A stretch of 64,000 nt of DNA from Planococcus soli. Lineage in GTDB: Bacteria; Bacillota; Bacilli; Bacillales_A; Planococcaceae. A program made the translations under genes and the position numbers. The notes below the pieces were generated by a model. It worked only from the letters and a program-made list of their open reading frames with translations. It was not told where the DNA came from and made no database searches. The first letter of the stretch is position 1, and every line of letters begins with the position of its first letter. Where the stretch lies: positions 20,790 to 84,789 of the forward strand of contig NZ_WXYN01000046.1 in assembly GCF_016881065.1 (NCBI RefSeq). The letters run 5' to 3'. Below are positions 25,928-35,774 of this stretch, piece after piece.

Positions 25928-27136
25928 ATGCGAGGAAAACCAATGAATATTGAAACGGCAGTCATTCACAAAGGCTATGACAGTGCTGGCCATCAAGACA
26001 GTCTGGTCACACCGCTTTATCAGACATCGACGTATTCTTTTGCAGATGCAGAACAAGGGGAAGATCGGTTTGCAGGAAAGTGTGAAGGCAATATTTATTC
26101 ACGGCTTGGCAATCCGACAGTTCGCGTGCTGGAGGATCGGATGACAGAAATTGAAGGGGGCGAAGGTGCGCTGGCTTTCGGATCAGGGATGGCAGCGGTC
26201 AGTGCCATATTGATTTACCTGACCAAAGCCGGTGACCATGTCCTCTGCTCCAGAGGGATTTATGGATGTACGTATGGCTTGCTTGAAATCATGGAAGAAA
26301 AATATGGAATTACGCATGATCTCGTTTCCATGACAAGCGAACAGGAAGTGGAGCAGGCAATCACGCCGGAAACGGTTTGCATCTATGTAGAAACGCCGAT
26401 CAATCCGACGATGGAACTTGTTGATTTGGAAGCAGTGATGGCGGTAGCGAGAAGGCGCAATCTCCGGGTGGTTGTGGACAATACTTTCTGTTCGCCATAT
26501 CTGCAAAATCCGTTGCGTCTAGGAGCGGACTTTGTTTTGCACAGTGCAACCAAATACTTGAATGGCCATGGTGATGTGGTCGGAGGAATTTTGGTAGGAA
26601 GTAACATGGAAGAAATGCAGCATCTTCGTATGACGGTGCAAAAAGACGTGGGCGGCATCATGTCGCCATTCGACGCATGGCTATTGCTGAGAGGGCTGAA
26701 AACTTTGCATGTGAGGATGGATCGGCATGTTGCCAATGCTAAAACTGTGCTAAGTTTTTTGAAACAGCAGGAACTGGTGAAGAAAATTTATTATCCGTAC
26801 GATGAGGGGCATCCACAAGTTAGAATTGCGAAGCGGCAAATGCGGCAAGGAGGCGGGTTGATCTCTTTTGAAATCAGTGGGGGGAAAAAAGAAGCACAAG
26901 CATTCCTAAATGCTTTGTCGCTCATAAAGATTGCGGTGAGTTTAGGTGATGCGGAAACATTGATCCAGCATCCGGCAACGATGACCCACGCTGTCGTACC
27001 AGAAGAAAAGCGAAAGGCAATGGGCATCAGCGACTCTTTGCTTCGATTGTCGGTCGGATTAGAGCACACAGATGACTTGATTGAGGATTTAACCAAAGCA
27101 TTTGAAAGAGTAAAACCGAAACTGCAGGAAATATAA
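25928..27136 (+). CDS. trans-sulfuration PLP enzyme (methionine gamma-lyase / cystathionine gamma-lyase-like)
   Basis: A 402-aa Cys/Met metabolism fold-type I PLP enzyme. Landmarks: YSRLGNPTVRVLEDRMTEIEGGE, the cofactor lysine in HSATKYLNGHGD (about residue 208), and the C-terminal SLGDAETLIQHPATMTHA with the substrate-carboxylate Arg region RLSVGLEH. The full family is isofunctional only in part, so methionine gamma-lyase and cystathionine gamma-lyase cannot be told apart by eye. ATG 25928 follows AAGGAG; an upstream in-frame ATG at 25874 overlaps the promoter/cre and is rejected. No S-box leader. Control by CcpA is suggested by the cre match. Confidence 0.88.
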   Translation: MRGKPMNIETAVIHKGYDSAGHQDSLVTPLYQTSTYSFADAEQGEDRFAGKCEGNIYSRLGNPTVRVLEDRMTEIEGGEGALAFGSGMAAVSAILIYLTKAGDHVLCSRGIYGCTYGLLEIMEEKYGITHDLVSMTSEQEVEQAITPETVCIYVETPINPTMELVDLEAVMAVARRRNLRVVVDNTFCSPYLQNPLRLGADFVLHSATKYLNGHGDVVGGILVGSNMEEMQHLRMTVQKDVGGIMSPFDAWLLLRGLKTLHVRMDRHVANAKTVLSFLKQQELVKKIYYPYDEGHPQVRIAKRQMRQGGGLISFEISGGKKEAQAFLNALSLIKIAVSLGDAETLIQHPATMTHAVVPEEKRKAMGISDSLLRLSVGLEHTDDLIEDLTKAFERVKPKLQEI

Positions 27137-27150
27137 TAGGTAATGGCTTG

Positions 27151-27190
27151 AAAAAAAGGCCCGAAGCTCGAATTTCGAGTTCCGGGTCTT
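27151..27190. terminator. bidirectional terminator between the PLP lyase and ytsP
   Basis: Imperfect arms GGCCCGAAGCTCGAA / TTCGAGTTCCGGGTC; a T tract follows on the minus strand. Confidence 0.78.
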
Positions 27191-27196
27191 CCTGTT

Positions 27197-27682
27197 TTAA
27201 AGATGCTTCATTAAAACTTCAGTAAAAAGTTCAAGGCCTTGCTGGTCTTCTTCAGTAAAACGGCTCAGCTCTGGGCTGTCGATATCAAGGACGCCGATCA
27301 CCTGATCTTCTTTCATAAGCGGGATGACGATTTCAGAACGGGATGCCGCATCGCAGGCAATATGGCCGGGAAATGCTTGGACATCCTCTATCAGCATTGT
27401 TTTTTTATCAGCTACGGCCGTGCCGCAAACCCCTTTGCCGACGGGAATCCTTACGCATGCCGGGAGACCTTGGAAAGGACCGAGCACAAGTTCTCCGTCT
27501 TCAATCAAATAAAAGCCGACCCAGTTTGTGCGTTCAAGAAATTGATTGAGCAAAGAAGAGGCATTGCTCAAGTTGGCAATGTTATTTTTTTCGCCTTCCA
27601 GCAATGCATCCAATTGCTTTGATAGCATCTTGTATTGATCTAAGCGGCTGCCGCTGTAATCTGTTTGTGTAAACAATTGCAT
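27197..27682 (-). CDS. ytsP: GAF-domain free methionine-(R)-sulfoxide reductase (YtsP)
   Basis: A 161-aa single GAF domain. The segment GPFQGLPACVRIPVGKGVCGTA carries the two cysteines typical of fRMsr enzymes, which reduce free Met-R-sulfoxide with thioredoxin; a third Cys lies in HIACDAASRSEIV. Start follows a weak AAATGAGG site. In B. subtilis ytsP also lies close to rpsD and hisJ. Function is by family. Confidence 0.88.
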   Translation of the reverse strand: MQLFTQTDYSGSRLDQYKMLSKQLDALLEGEKNNIANLSNASSLLNQFLERTNWVGFYLIEDGELVLGPFQGLPACVRIPVGKGVCGTAVADKKTMLIEDVQAFPGHIACDAASRSEIVIPLMKEDQVIGVLDIDSPELSRFTEEDQQGLELFTEVLMKHL

Positions 27683-27731
27683 AACCTCATTTCATTTTTT
27701 TTTTTGGATAAGTTTGATCAGCAGAAACCAT

Positions 27732-28532
27732 TTAACTTAGATAAGTATAAAATTTCTCGTAATGCTTATGCAAGCCATTGACATTATGAGCGTCTGAACC
27801 GAAGACAAGCGGGATGCCGAGAGATTTAGCATATCCGATATAAGGGAGCGGTGGATAAGCTTCCAGGCACTCGGGCTTTGAGAATCCAGCACCATTGACA
27901 TCGAGTTCACAGCCCATTTTCTTCATCAACTGCAAAACATGTAGAATCTGTGCACTATCTTCGATCTTTTCGTCATGCACTGTTTGGAATTTGTGGATCA
28001 AAGTCGGATGGCCAATTCGTTTTGGCTTGAATTGCCCAAGGTCTGCCTGTATGGAAGCTTCCACCGTATCATAATAAAGATTATAGGCGGCCTCGACAGA
28101 ACCACATGCAGCAGCCAGTTCGGCAAACACTTCCTTGCTGTAATCGGAACAATAATACTGGTTGCCGACTTTGAGAAAATGGACGGACAAAATGGCGTCG
28201 TCAAGAGAAGGTCCGATATCATCCAGAAAAGACTTTATCTCATTTTCATATCCTGCTATAAAGTCGACTTCCAACCCTACACGGATGCGGATGTCCCGTT
28301 GATAGGCAGCCTTTAACCGGTTTATTTCATGCATATAAGGAGAAAGCTGGTCCATGCGTATGCTGCTATCCTTCATAGGTGTCGGGTCTATAAAGTTATT
28401 CGGAAGCGGGGCGTGCTCGGTAAAAGAAATATCCGTAAATCCGGACTTTATTGCTTTTTCAATATAAGATTCTGTTGAGTCTTTTGTCCCGTGAGGACAA
28501 AAATGTGTATGAATATGACCATCTCGTTTCAT
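27732..28532 (-). CDS. hisJ: histidinol-phosphatase, PHP family (HisJ)
   Basis: A 266-aa PHP-fold phosphatase catalysing the penultimate step of histidine synthesis. Metal-binding motifs: DGHIHTHFCPHG at the N-terminus, FTEHAPL, EVDFIAGYE, ILSVHFL and late FGSDAHNV. A GTG at 28541 is in frame, but the ATG at 28532 follows GAGGGTG with correct spacing. The gene is separate from any his operon, as in B. subtilis, and divergent from ezrA. Confidence 0.93.
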   Translation of the reverse strand: MKRDGHIHTHFCPHGTKDSTESYIEKAIKSGFTDISFTEHAPLPNNFIDPTPMKDSSIRMDQLSPYMHEINRLKAAYQRDIRIRVGLEVDFIAGYENEIKSFLDDIGPSLDDAILSVHFLKVGNQYYCSDYSKEVFAELAAACGSVEAAYNLYYDTVEASIQADLGQFKPKRIGHPTLIHKFQTVHDEKIEDSAQILHVLQLMKKMGCELDVNGAGFSKPECLEAYPPLPYIGYAKSLGIPLVFGSDAHNVNGLHKHYEKFYTYLS

Positions 28533-28686
28533 ATTAGTCACCCTCTTTTCTGTCTATTAAAAAATATAATCGCTTTTCTTCTAATTTGGCAAACATAAGA
28601 GTAGAATACATGTTAAAATAAAAGAATCATGAATACATTTACGTATAACTGGTAATGTGATTTTGGAACAGGGGGCTATGTGACTT

Positions 28687-30390
28687 ATGATGGAGTATAT
28701 CATCATTGCGGTCATCATTCTATTAGCGATAATGATCATCGGCTTTATGTTTCGCAAAAAACATCTGGCTGAAATTGAGCGCTTGGAACAGTTAAAACTG
28801 CAAATACAAAATAAACCGATACTTGAAGAATTGACAAAAGTAAAACAATTGAACATGAACGGCCAGACGGAAGAAATGTTTGAACGCTGGCGCAACGTAT
28901 GGACAGAAATCATGGATGTGCATATTCCAAAAATAGATGCTTCCTTATATGACGCTGAAGAAGCAATCAACCGCTTCCGATTCAGCAAAGCGACAAAGCT
29001 TGAACAGGATACGGAAGTGAAAATCGACAATGTCGATCAACAGATGAACACGATTCTGGTGGAACTGGAAGAATTGATTGGCAGCGAAGAAAAAAATCGC
29101 AGCGAAATTGATTTAATTCAGGAAAAATACCGTCGTGCCCGCAAAAACCTGCTGGCTCATCAGCATTCTTATGGTGCTGCTGCAGGACCGCTGGAAAAAA
29201 GACTTGAATCTTTTATTCCGATGTTTGACGAATATGAGAAACTGACTAACGAAGGCAATTACTTGAAAGCACGCGAAATTGTTATCAGTTTGTCTACTGA
29301 AGGCGAACAAGCATTTTTGCTGGTTGATGATATTCCACCATTATTGGCAGATGTTCAGACGAAAATCCCTTCCTATATTGCTGAATTGCGCCAAGGCAAA
29401 AACGAAATGGAAGAGCAGTCTTACTACCTTGGTCATTTGGAGTTGACGCTTCAATTAGATGAGATAGAAGAAGAGCTGGAAGTTTTGAAAGTGAACATTG
29501 CGCAGCTCGAGATTGAACAAACGAAAATTGCCGTTGAAAAAATGAAAGACCGGATCGACTCGTTTTATGAGCTTCTGGAAAAAGAAGTGGAAGCCAAGCA
29601 TTATGTTGATGATTTCCGTGTAGATACAGAACGCCACTTGGAAGTTGTGGCACGCGACACGAAAGAAATGGAAGAAGAATGCAGATATGTACAGCATAGC
29701 TACAAGATCAGCGAAAGCGAAGCTGCCATTCCGAAATCCTGTATGGAAAAAATGGAGCAATTGGCCAAACGCTACGATTTGCTGCGTTCACGCCTGGAAG
29801 AAGACCAATCAGCGTATTCCAGCCTTCAGGAAGAATTGCTTCATATTCGTGAAGACCTCTCGATTGTGGACTCAACGCAAATTGATTTCATGACGGCATT
29901 GAAGAGCCTGCGCATTGAAGAAAATAATGCACGTGCGAAAGTCGAGCAATTAAAACGCAAGTTGCAGGAAACAGATCGCGTTCTGCATAAAGCCAACATT
30001 CCTGGAATTCCGGAAGATATGGATGTCCGGCTCGAAGAAGCAGAAGAACATCTTTTCGTTACGATGCAGACTTTGCGTGAAGTGCCATTGAATATTAAAT
30101 TGGTGCATAACTACTTAGAGCAAGCAGAGAAAAGCATAGAAGAAGTCCATGCAAAAGCTGTTGAAATGGTTGAGAACGTGCTGTTGATTGAACGAATTAT
30201 CCAATACGGCAACCGTTACCGCAAATCCAACCTGGAGTTGGATGCCAAGCTTGAAGGAGCGGAAGAATCGTTCCGCCAGCTTCGCTATACCAAAGCACTG
30301 GAAGAAGCTGCGACTGCAGTTGAAAACTTTGAACCTGGTTCGATGAAGCGCATTGAAGTACTGGTCAAAGAAGACGCATGGCGCATTTAA
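28687..30390 (+). CDS. ezrA: septation ring formation regulator EzrA
   Basis: A 567-aa spectrin-like cell-division protein: one N-terminal membrane helix (about residues 3-22, YIIIAVIILLAIMIIGFMF) with a long cytoplasmic coiled-coil of about 540 residues, the reverse of most bitopic proteins. It binds FtsZ and prevents extra rings at the poles, and links to penicillin-binding proteins. Length is close to B. subtilis EzrA (562 aa). Two ATGs in tandem at 28687/28690; the GGGGG site is about 11 bases upstream. Followed by a terminator and the desulfurase gene. Confidence 0.95.
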   Translation: MMEYIIIAVIILLAIMIIGFMFRKKHLAEIERLEQLKLQIQNKPILEELTKVKQLNMNGQTEEMFERWRNVWTEIMDVHIPKIDASLYDAEEAINRFRFSKATKLEQDTEVKIDNVDQQMNTILVELEELIGSEEKNRSEIDLIQEKYRRARKNLLAHQHSYGAAAGPLEKRLESFIPMFDEYEKLTNEGNYLKAREIVISLSTEGEQAFLLVDDIPPLLADVQTKIPSYIAELRQGKNEMEEQSYYLGHLELTLQLDEIEEELEVLKVNIAQLEIEQTKIAVEKMKDRIDSFYELLEKEVEAKHYVDDFRVDTERHLEVVARDTKEMEEECRYVQHSYKISESEAAIPKSCMEKMEQLAKRYDLLRSRLEEDQSAYSSLQEELLHIREDLSIVDSTQIDFMTALKSLRIEENNARAKVEQLKRKLQETDRVLHKANIPGIPEDMDVRLEEAEEHLFVTMQTLREVPLNIKLVHNYLEQAEKSIEEVHAKAVEMVENVLLIERIIQYGNRYRKSNLELDAKLEGAEESFRQLRYTKALEEAATAVENFEPGSMKRIEVLVKEDAWRI

Positions 30391-30402
30391 AAAACAAAAT
30401 GT

Positions 30403-30436
30403 AAACCACCAGCGAATGAGCTGGTGGTTTTCTTTT
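30403..30436 (+). terminator. rho-independent terminator of ezrA
   Basis: Arms AAACCACCAG / CTGGTGGTTT, 8-base loop, TTCTTTT tail; the ribosome site of the next gene follows directly. Confidence 0.85.
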
Positions 30437-30448
30437 CGGAGGTGGAAC

Positions 30449-31552
30449 ATGATTTATTTGGACAACAGCGCGACAACCCGTCCCAGAAAAGAAGTGCTTG
30501 ATGCCTTTGTGGCAGCTAATGAGCGCTTTTATGCCAATCCAGCATCACTTCATGTATGGGGAAATCAGGCAGAAGACCTGCTGGAAACTGCACGCAGCCA
30601 AGTGAAAGAGAAACTGCACATGGAAAGGATTGTTTTTACTTCCGGTGGAACTGAGGCAAACAATTTAGCTTTGATCGGCACCGCCAGAAGCTATCAGCAC
30701 CGTGGCAAACATATTGTCACAGCCGCAACAGAACATCCTTCCGTATTAAACAGCTTGGCAGCATTGGAACAGGAAGGCTTTAGCGTGACGCGTCTTCCAG
30801 TCAGCTGGTCAGGAGCGATCGATGTCGCTGAGTTGATGAATTCTCTTAAAAGCGATACGATTCTGGTATCGCTTATGCACGTCAACAATGAAATTGGCAC
30901 GATCCATCCCATTGCAGAAATTGCGGCCATGCTGAAAGAACGGCGCATCTTGTTTCACGTAGATGCTGTTCAAAGTATCGGCAAGCTGGAACTTGATCCC
31001 ACTGCCATGCCTGATTTATTGTCTGTGTCGGGCCATAAGATTCACGGATTAAAGGGCAGCGGACTATTGGCATATTCCGGTGTCAAGCTGCAGGCGATTC
31101 AGTTTGGCGGTGGCCAGGAATCTGGAATCCGGAGCGGCACTGTTTCCGTCCCCAATGCAGTCGCTTTAGCAAAAGCGCTGAGATTGGCACAGCCAAATCC
31201 ATTGCACCTAGAGTGGAACCAAAAGCTGCGTGAGTTTTTTTCGGAATTCAAAGGCGTAAAAATCGTCAGCCCCGCAGGAGCGGCTTCGCATATTTTGGCC
31301 ATAGCGGTAAAAGGGACAAAAGGTGAAATCCTCGTATCAGGTTTGCAAAAAGAATCGGTTATCGTTTCCACTTCCAGTGCCTGCTCATCTAAAAGCGGCG
31401 ATACGAGCCATGTCATAGGGGCAATCGGACTGCCGCGTGAATTTAAGGATGGCGTCATCCGCATCAGTTTTGGAGCATTTACCGAAGAACAAGACATTAT
31501 CGCGCTGCAAAGCGCATTTCAGCGGGTCTACCGCACCATAAAAGGAGTTTAA
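30449..31552 (+). CDS. cysteine desulfurase (NifS/IscS-like) paired with ThiI
   Basis: A 367-aa class V PLP aminotransferase-fold enzyme that takes sulfur from cysteine. Visible are the N-terminal YLDNSATTRP, HVNNEIGT, the PLP lysine in SVSGHKIHG (about residue 196) and the catalytic-cysteine loop SSACSSKSGD (about 310). The upstream reading to 30353 is open but overlaps ezrA; the ATG at 30449 follows GGAGGTGG. The seven-base gap to thiI implies cotranscription, and in B. subtilis the equivalent enzyme (NifZ) supplies sulfur to ThiI. Confidence 0.93.
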   Translation: MIYLDNSATTRPRKEVLDAFVAANERFYANPASLHVWGNQAEDLLETARSQVKEKLHMERIVFTSGGTEANNLALIGTARSYQHRGKHIVTAATEHPSVLNSLAALEQEGFSVTRLPVSWSGAIDVAELMNSLKSDTILVSLMHVNNEIGTIHPIAEIAAMLKERRILFHVDAVQSIGKLELDPTAMPDLLSVSGHKIHGLKGSGLLAYSGVKLQAIQFGGGQESGIRSGTVSVPNAVALAKALRLAQPNPLHLEWNQKLREFFSEFKGVKIVSPAGAASHILAIAVKGTKGEILVSGLQKESVIVSTSSACSSKSGDTSHVIGAIGLPREFKDGVIRISFGAFTEEQDIIALQSAFQRVYRTIKGV

Positions 31553-31558
31553 CCCACC

Positions 31559-32761
31559 ATGAAAACCAATCAAATCCTCGTGCGCTACGGAGAGTTATCA
31601 ACAAAAGGCAAAAACCGCAGTTCGTTTATTGGACGGCTGCGCGACAATGTCAGGCAGACGTTTGCCGATTTGGAAAGCCTGCAGATCAAAGCGGAACGCG
31701 ACCGGATGTTCATCACATCAGACAGCGAACAGGATTTGGCGCAAGTGATTGAACGCTTGCCGCATGTTTTCGGCATCCAATCGTTCAGCCCGGTAACCGC
31801 CTGTGAATTGGATCTTGAAGCGATGAAAAGAACAGCGGAAGCCGTTATCGCCAAAATCCAGGATACTGATAAAAGTTTTAAGGTATCCGTTAAACGGCCC
31901 TTCAAAGAATTTCCGCATGAAAAACCGGAAATCATGAAAGAGCTCAGCTCCCACGTATTGAGAATTTTTCCGGATTTGAAAGTTCAGATGAAAGATCCGG
32001 AAATAGACTTGAAAGTGGAAGTGCGGGAAGAAGCGGTTTATATGATGGCAGAAGTTATTCAAGGAGCTGGCGGCTTGCCTGTAGGAGCCGGTGGCAAGGC
32101 CTTATTGATGCTATCGGGTGGTTTGGACAGTCCGGTTGCCGGCTATCATATGCTCAAACGGGGCGTCCGGCTGGAACTGATCCATTTTTTTAGTCCGCCC
32201 TTTACCAATGACCGCGCAAAGGAAAAAGTGTTCGACTTGGCTGAAAAACTTTCGCAGTTTGGTTCATCCGTCAATCTGCACATTATCCCGTTCACTAAGC
32301 TTCAGCAGGAAGTGCATAAGCAAGTGCCGGACAATATCACCATGACTTCAACACGCCGGATGATGATGCGCGTCGCGGATCTGGTAATGGCTGAGACCAA
32401 TTGCCGCGCCATTATTACAGGCGAAAGCTTGGGCCAGGTAGCGAGCCAAACTTTGGAAAGCCTGCAGGCGATCAATGCAGTGACGAATACACCGGTGCTG
32501 CGTCCACTAATCGCAACCGATAAACTGGAAATCATCGAGACGGCCCAACAGATTGGGACATATGACATTTCCATCCGGCCTTTCGAAGATTGCTGCACGA
32601 TTTTTACGCCGGCAAATCCAAAAACCAAACCAAAGCTTGAAAAAGTGGAGTACTACGAAAACTTTGTATCATTTGATGAGTTTATTGAAGAAGCGGTGGC
32701 AGAGCGGGAAATCATCAAGTTTCCACGAGTTAAAGTAAGCCAATTTGAAGATTTACTATAA
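31559..32761 (+). CDS. thiI: tRNA 4-thiouridine synthase ThiI
   Basis: A 400-aa enzyme forming s4U8 in tRNA. Domains: N-terminal ferredoxin-like (1-60), THUMP (about 60-165), and PP-loop ATP pyrophosphatase with SGGLDSPVAG near 184. The C-terminal rhodanese domain of E. coli ThiI is absent, as in Bacillus, so persulfide probably comes straight from the adjacent desulfurase. A conserved Cys pair is visible in FEDCCTIFTP. Also contributes to thiazole synthesis in some species; not shown here. Confidence 0.95.
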   Translation: MKTNQILVRYGELSTKGKNRSSFIGRLRDNVRQTFADLESLQIKAERDRMFITSDSEQDLAQVIERLPHVFGIQSFSPVTACELDLEAMKRTAEAVIAKIQDTDKSFKVSVKRPFKEFPHEKPEIMKELSSHVLRIFPDLKVQMKDPEIDLKVEVREEAVYMMAEVIQGAGGLPVGAGGKALLMLSGGLDSPVAGYHMLKRGVRLELIHFFSPPFTNDRAKEKVFDLAEKLSQFGSSVNLHIIPFTKLQQEVHKQVPDNITMTSTRRMMMRVADLVMAETNCRAIITGESLGQVASQTLESLQAINAVTNTPVLRPLIATDKLEIIETAQQIGTYDISIRPFEDCCTIFTPANPKTKPKLEKVEYYENFVSFDEFIEEAVAEREIIKFPRVKVSQFEDLL

Positions 32762-32766
32762 AAGTG

Positions 32767-32795
32767 GAGCCGCCTGTCATGGGCGGCTTTTTTTG
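32767..32795 (+). terminator. rho-independent terminator of the desulfurase-thiI operon
   Basis: Arms GAGCCGCC / GGGCGGCTT plus T run. Confidence 0.9.
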
Positions 32796-32995
32796 TAGGG
32801 AAATTATAGTTAATTCATATAGGAAAGAGGTTTACATAGCAGTTTCTAAAATGATGATTCATAAGTCCAACATTTCGTCCTTTGATATGTAGGAAAATCA
32901 ATAGTTCAACTATATGAAATAATATGAATACTTAAACTCTTCCTGTATAATGATAGGAGAATAATAATCAGTCTATCTGCAAGGAGGAAATCACT

Positions 32996-34570
32996 GTGAA
33001 ACGACAAGAACTGATAGCGCCGGATTCGTATAACCTGGTAGAAGAAATCGAGCGATATGCAAATGGGGACGGGAAGCTTGCAATCCTCTGGGAAAATGAT
33101 AAAGGTGAAAAGCAGCAGGTTACATATGACGAATTGATGCAGCGTGCAAACCGTGCAGCCAATAGCTTTGAAAAAGCTGGTCTTGTAAAAGGCGATGTCG
33201 TGCTGGTGATGGTGCCTCGCTTGATTGAAGCATATGTTGTGTATATTGGTGCTTTAAAAGCAGGATTGGCCGTCATTCCAAGTTCTGAAATGCTTCGGGC
33301 AAAAGACATTGCCTATCGCTTGAACCACAGTGATGCTAAAGCGGTAATTGCTTATGAACCGTTTATGGATCAATTTAAAGATGTCATGGAAATGGATAAT
33401 GTCGTCAAGTTTGTCATTGGCCAATCCGATGATTCTTGGATTTCCTTGTTGGATGAAATGGCATCCGCGTCCACCGAATACATAGCAGCACCGACAAAAA
33501 AAGAAAGCATGGCCTTTCTTTCCTATACGTCAGGAACTACCGGCAATCCTAAAGGCGCCGTACACAGCCACGGCTGGGCATACGCGCATCTGCGCACGTC
33601 CGCTGAACATTGGCTCGGAGCGAAAGAAGGAGACGTGGTGTGGGCGACAGCGAGCCCAGGATGGCAGAAGTGGATCTGGAGTCCGTTCCTGGCAACGTTG
33701 GGAAGCGGAGCCACCGGTTTTGTCTATAATGGCAAGTTTGATCCGGCCGTGTATTTGGAACTGCTGGAAACCCGCAACATCAACGTGCTCTGCTGCACGC
33801 CTACAGAATACCGCATAATGGCGAAGCAAAAGGACTTAGCAAAATACGATTTGTCCGCACTGCACAGCGCCGTGTCGGCTGGCGAGCCGCTGAATGCGGA
33901 AGTGATCAATGTCTTTCAGGATAATTTCGGGCTTGAGGTACGCGATGGCTATGGTCAAACGGAAAACACATTGCTGGTCGGTGTGATGAAGGGAATGGAA
34001 ACACGCATCGGCTCAATGGGCAAACCAACGCCAGGAAACAGCGTGGAAATCATCAATGATTTTGGTGAACCGTGTGCGGCCGGAGAAGTGGGAGATATCG
34101 CCGTCCACGTTGAGACGCCCGCCCTGTTCAAAGAATATTTCAAAGATCCGGAGCGCACCAGGATGCAGTTTCGTGGGGACTATTATGTTACAGGCGACAA
34201 AGCTTCAAAAGATGATGACGGCTATTACTGGTTTGAAGGACGTGGGGACGATATTATCATTTCGTCCGGCTACACGATCGGGCCGTTTGAAGTGGAAGAT
34301 GCACTGGTTAAACATCCAATGGTTCAAGAATGTGCCGTTATCGGTGCGCCTGACGAAATACGCGGCACGATTGTCAAGGCCTTTGTAGTGTTAGTGGAAG
34401 GGCATGCCGCTTCAGATGAATTGGTGAAAAGTCTGCAGGACCACGTCAAGGGATTGACGGCGCCATATAAATACCCGCGAGCCATCGATTTCCTTGCTGA
34501 ATTGCCGAAAACGGCATCCGGAAAAATCCGTCGTGTGGAGTTGCGCCAACAAGAAGAGCTTAATAAATAA
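32996..34570 (+). CDS. mbcS: acyl-CoA synthetase MbcS-type (AMP-forming)
   Basis: A 524-aa ANL-family ligase. Motifs: SYTSGTTGNPKGAVHSH, ASPGWQKWIWSPF, DGYGQTENTLLVG, the hinge GDKASKDDDGYYWFEGRGDDII, and C-terminal LPKTASGKIRR with the catalytic Lys. Size and motifs match the medium/branched-chain acyl-CoA synthetase MbcS (B. subtilis YtcI), which can feed branched-chain fatty acid primers. Begins with GTG behind AAGGAGG. TATAAT at 32946-32951 is a probable -10. Substrate is inferred. Confidence 0.85.
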   Translation: MKRQELIAPDSYNLVEEIERYANGDGKLAILWENDKGEKQQVTYDELMQRANRAANSFEKAGLVKGDVVLVMVPRLIEAYVVYIGALKAGLAVIPSSEMLRAKDIAYRLNHSDAKAVIAYEPFMDQFKDVMEMDNVVKFVIGQSDDSWISLLDEMASASTEYIAAPTKKESMAFLSYTSGTTGNPKGAVHSHGWAYAHLRTSAEHWLGAKEGDVVWATASPGWQKWIWSPFLATLGSGATGFVYNGKFDPAVYLELLETRNINVLCCTPTEYRIMAKQKDLAKYDLSALHSAVSAGEPLNAEVINVFQDNFGLEVRDGYGQTENTLLVGVMKGMETRIGSMGKPTPGNSVEIINDFGEPCAAGEVGDIAVHVETPALFKEYFKDPERTRMQFRGDYYVTGDKASKDDDGYYWFEGRGDDIIISSGYTIGPFEVEDALVKHPMVQECAVIGAPDEIRGTIVKAFVVLVEGHAASDELVKSLQDHVKGLTAPYKYPRAIDFLAELPKTASGKIRRVELRQQEELNK

Positions 34571-34572
34571 GC

Positions 34573-34641
34573 ACAGCCAGTCACAAGCCGTTACTGGAGT
34601 TTAACTGCTCCCGCACAGCTTATGACCGGCTGTTTTTCTTT
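34573..34641 (+). terminator. rho-independent terminator of mbcS
   Basis: Long stem ACAGCCAGTCACAAGC / GCTTATGACCGGCTGT, an internal GGAG/CTCC hairpin in the loop, then TTTTCTTTT. Confidence 0.8.
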
Positions 34642-34780
34642 TGTCCTATTTTTGCCACTCGGTACGCTGCATACACATTTCATGGGAGTTTCTCTTTATT
34701 TACTTTACATACGACATCAGCCTATAATGAGACTGTTATTTCGAAATACAAAATATATAAAGAATGGTGCGCGATGCAGG

Positions 34781-35698
34781 ATGACAGAATCTAAAAAAGG
34801 TGTTTTGGTCATTATTTTAACGTATACATTGTGGGGGTTCATGCCGATTTTTTGGAAGCAGATCGATCATGTTCCAGCAGATGAGATTCTGGCAGGACGA
34901 ATTATATGGTCTTTCTTGTTTACTCTTGGTTTTATCTTACTCATAAACGGCGGCCGTCAGTTATGGCTTGACCTGAAAATGCTGTGGTCTTCCAAGAAGA
35001 AATTTTTCTTATTGATGCTGGCATCGTTCCTGATTTCTGCAAACTGGTTTTTTTATGTCTATGCAGTCTCACATGACCGGATTGTCGAAACCAGCTTGGG
35101 GTATTACATCAATCCGTTGATTTCCATGCTCCTGGGCGCAATTTTCCTGAAAGAAAAGTTATCACCTGCGATTAAAATCGCCTTTTTGTTAGCGGCAACA
35201 GGCGTTTTGATATTAACAGTCTCTTTCGGTTCACTACCATGGCTTGCATTAGGAATGGCGTTCAGTTTTGCTTTTTACGGACTGATCAAGAAAACCATTC
35301 GTTTGGATGCATTGCGCGGATTGGCAATCGAAACTTTGTTTGTTTTCCCTATCGCAATTGCGTACTATGTCTATTTGATGTCGATCGACCGGGTATCTTT
35401 TTTGCATACTGGACTGACTACAGATGTTCTGCTGGTTGCCAGCGGATTGGTTACAGCCTTGCCGCTGCTGTTTTTTGCCATCGGAGCCCCGTTAATCCCG
35501 CTGTATATGGTTGGGTTCCTGCAGTATATTGCTCCTTCACTGATGCTGCTGATCGGCGTTTTTATCTACGGAGAAGCTTTTACTGCAATAGACATCATAT
35601 CCTTCTCGCTGATTTGGAGCGCTTTGGTGCTGTTCACTTCCTCGAAATTTTTGGAGGCTCGGGGAATCCGAAAGGCCAACCGGAAAGTTTCGGTTTAA
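34781..35698 (+). CDS. rarD: EamA family transporter RarD
   Basis: A 305-aa integral membrane protein with about ten helices in two EamA repeats, of the RarD subgroup (start ...GVLVIILTYTLWGFMPIFWKQIDHVPADEILAGRIIWS). Probably a drug/metabolite exporter. An open reading extends back to 34622 but runs through the mbcS terminator; ATG 34781 gives the usual RarD N-terminus, though its ribosome site is weak. Separate from its neighbours. Confidence 0.88.
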   Translation: MTESKKGVLVIILTYTLWGFMPIFWKQIDHVPADEILAGRIIWSFLFTLGFILLINGGRQLWLDLKMLWSSKKKFFLLMLASFLISANWFFYVYAVSHDRIVETSLGYYINPLISMLLGAIFLKEKLSPAIKIAFLLAATGVLILTVSFGSLPWLALGMAFSFAFYGLIKKTIRLDALRGLAIETLFVFPIAIAYYVYLMSIDRVSFLHTGLTTDVLLVASGLVTALPLLFFAIGAPLIPLYMVGFLQYIAPSLMLLIGVFIYGEAFTAIDIISFSLIWSALVLFTSSKFLEARGIRKANRKVSV

Positions 35699-35774
35699 AT
35701 TTCCTTTTTCGATGAAACATTTGCAAGTGTTTACCGTATAGTAAGAGGTAGAAACCAAGGAGGGAATTGCATAA

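Noticed and set aside
34622-34780. N-terminal extension of RarD
   Set aside because: It would start within the mbcS terminator and add no family-like sequence.
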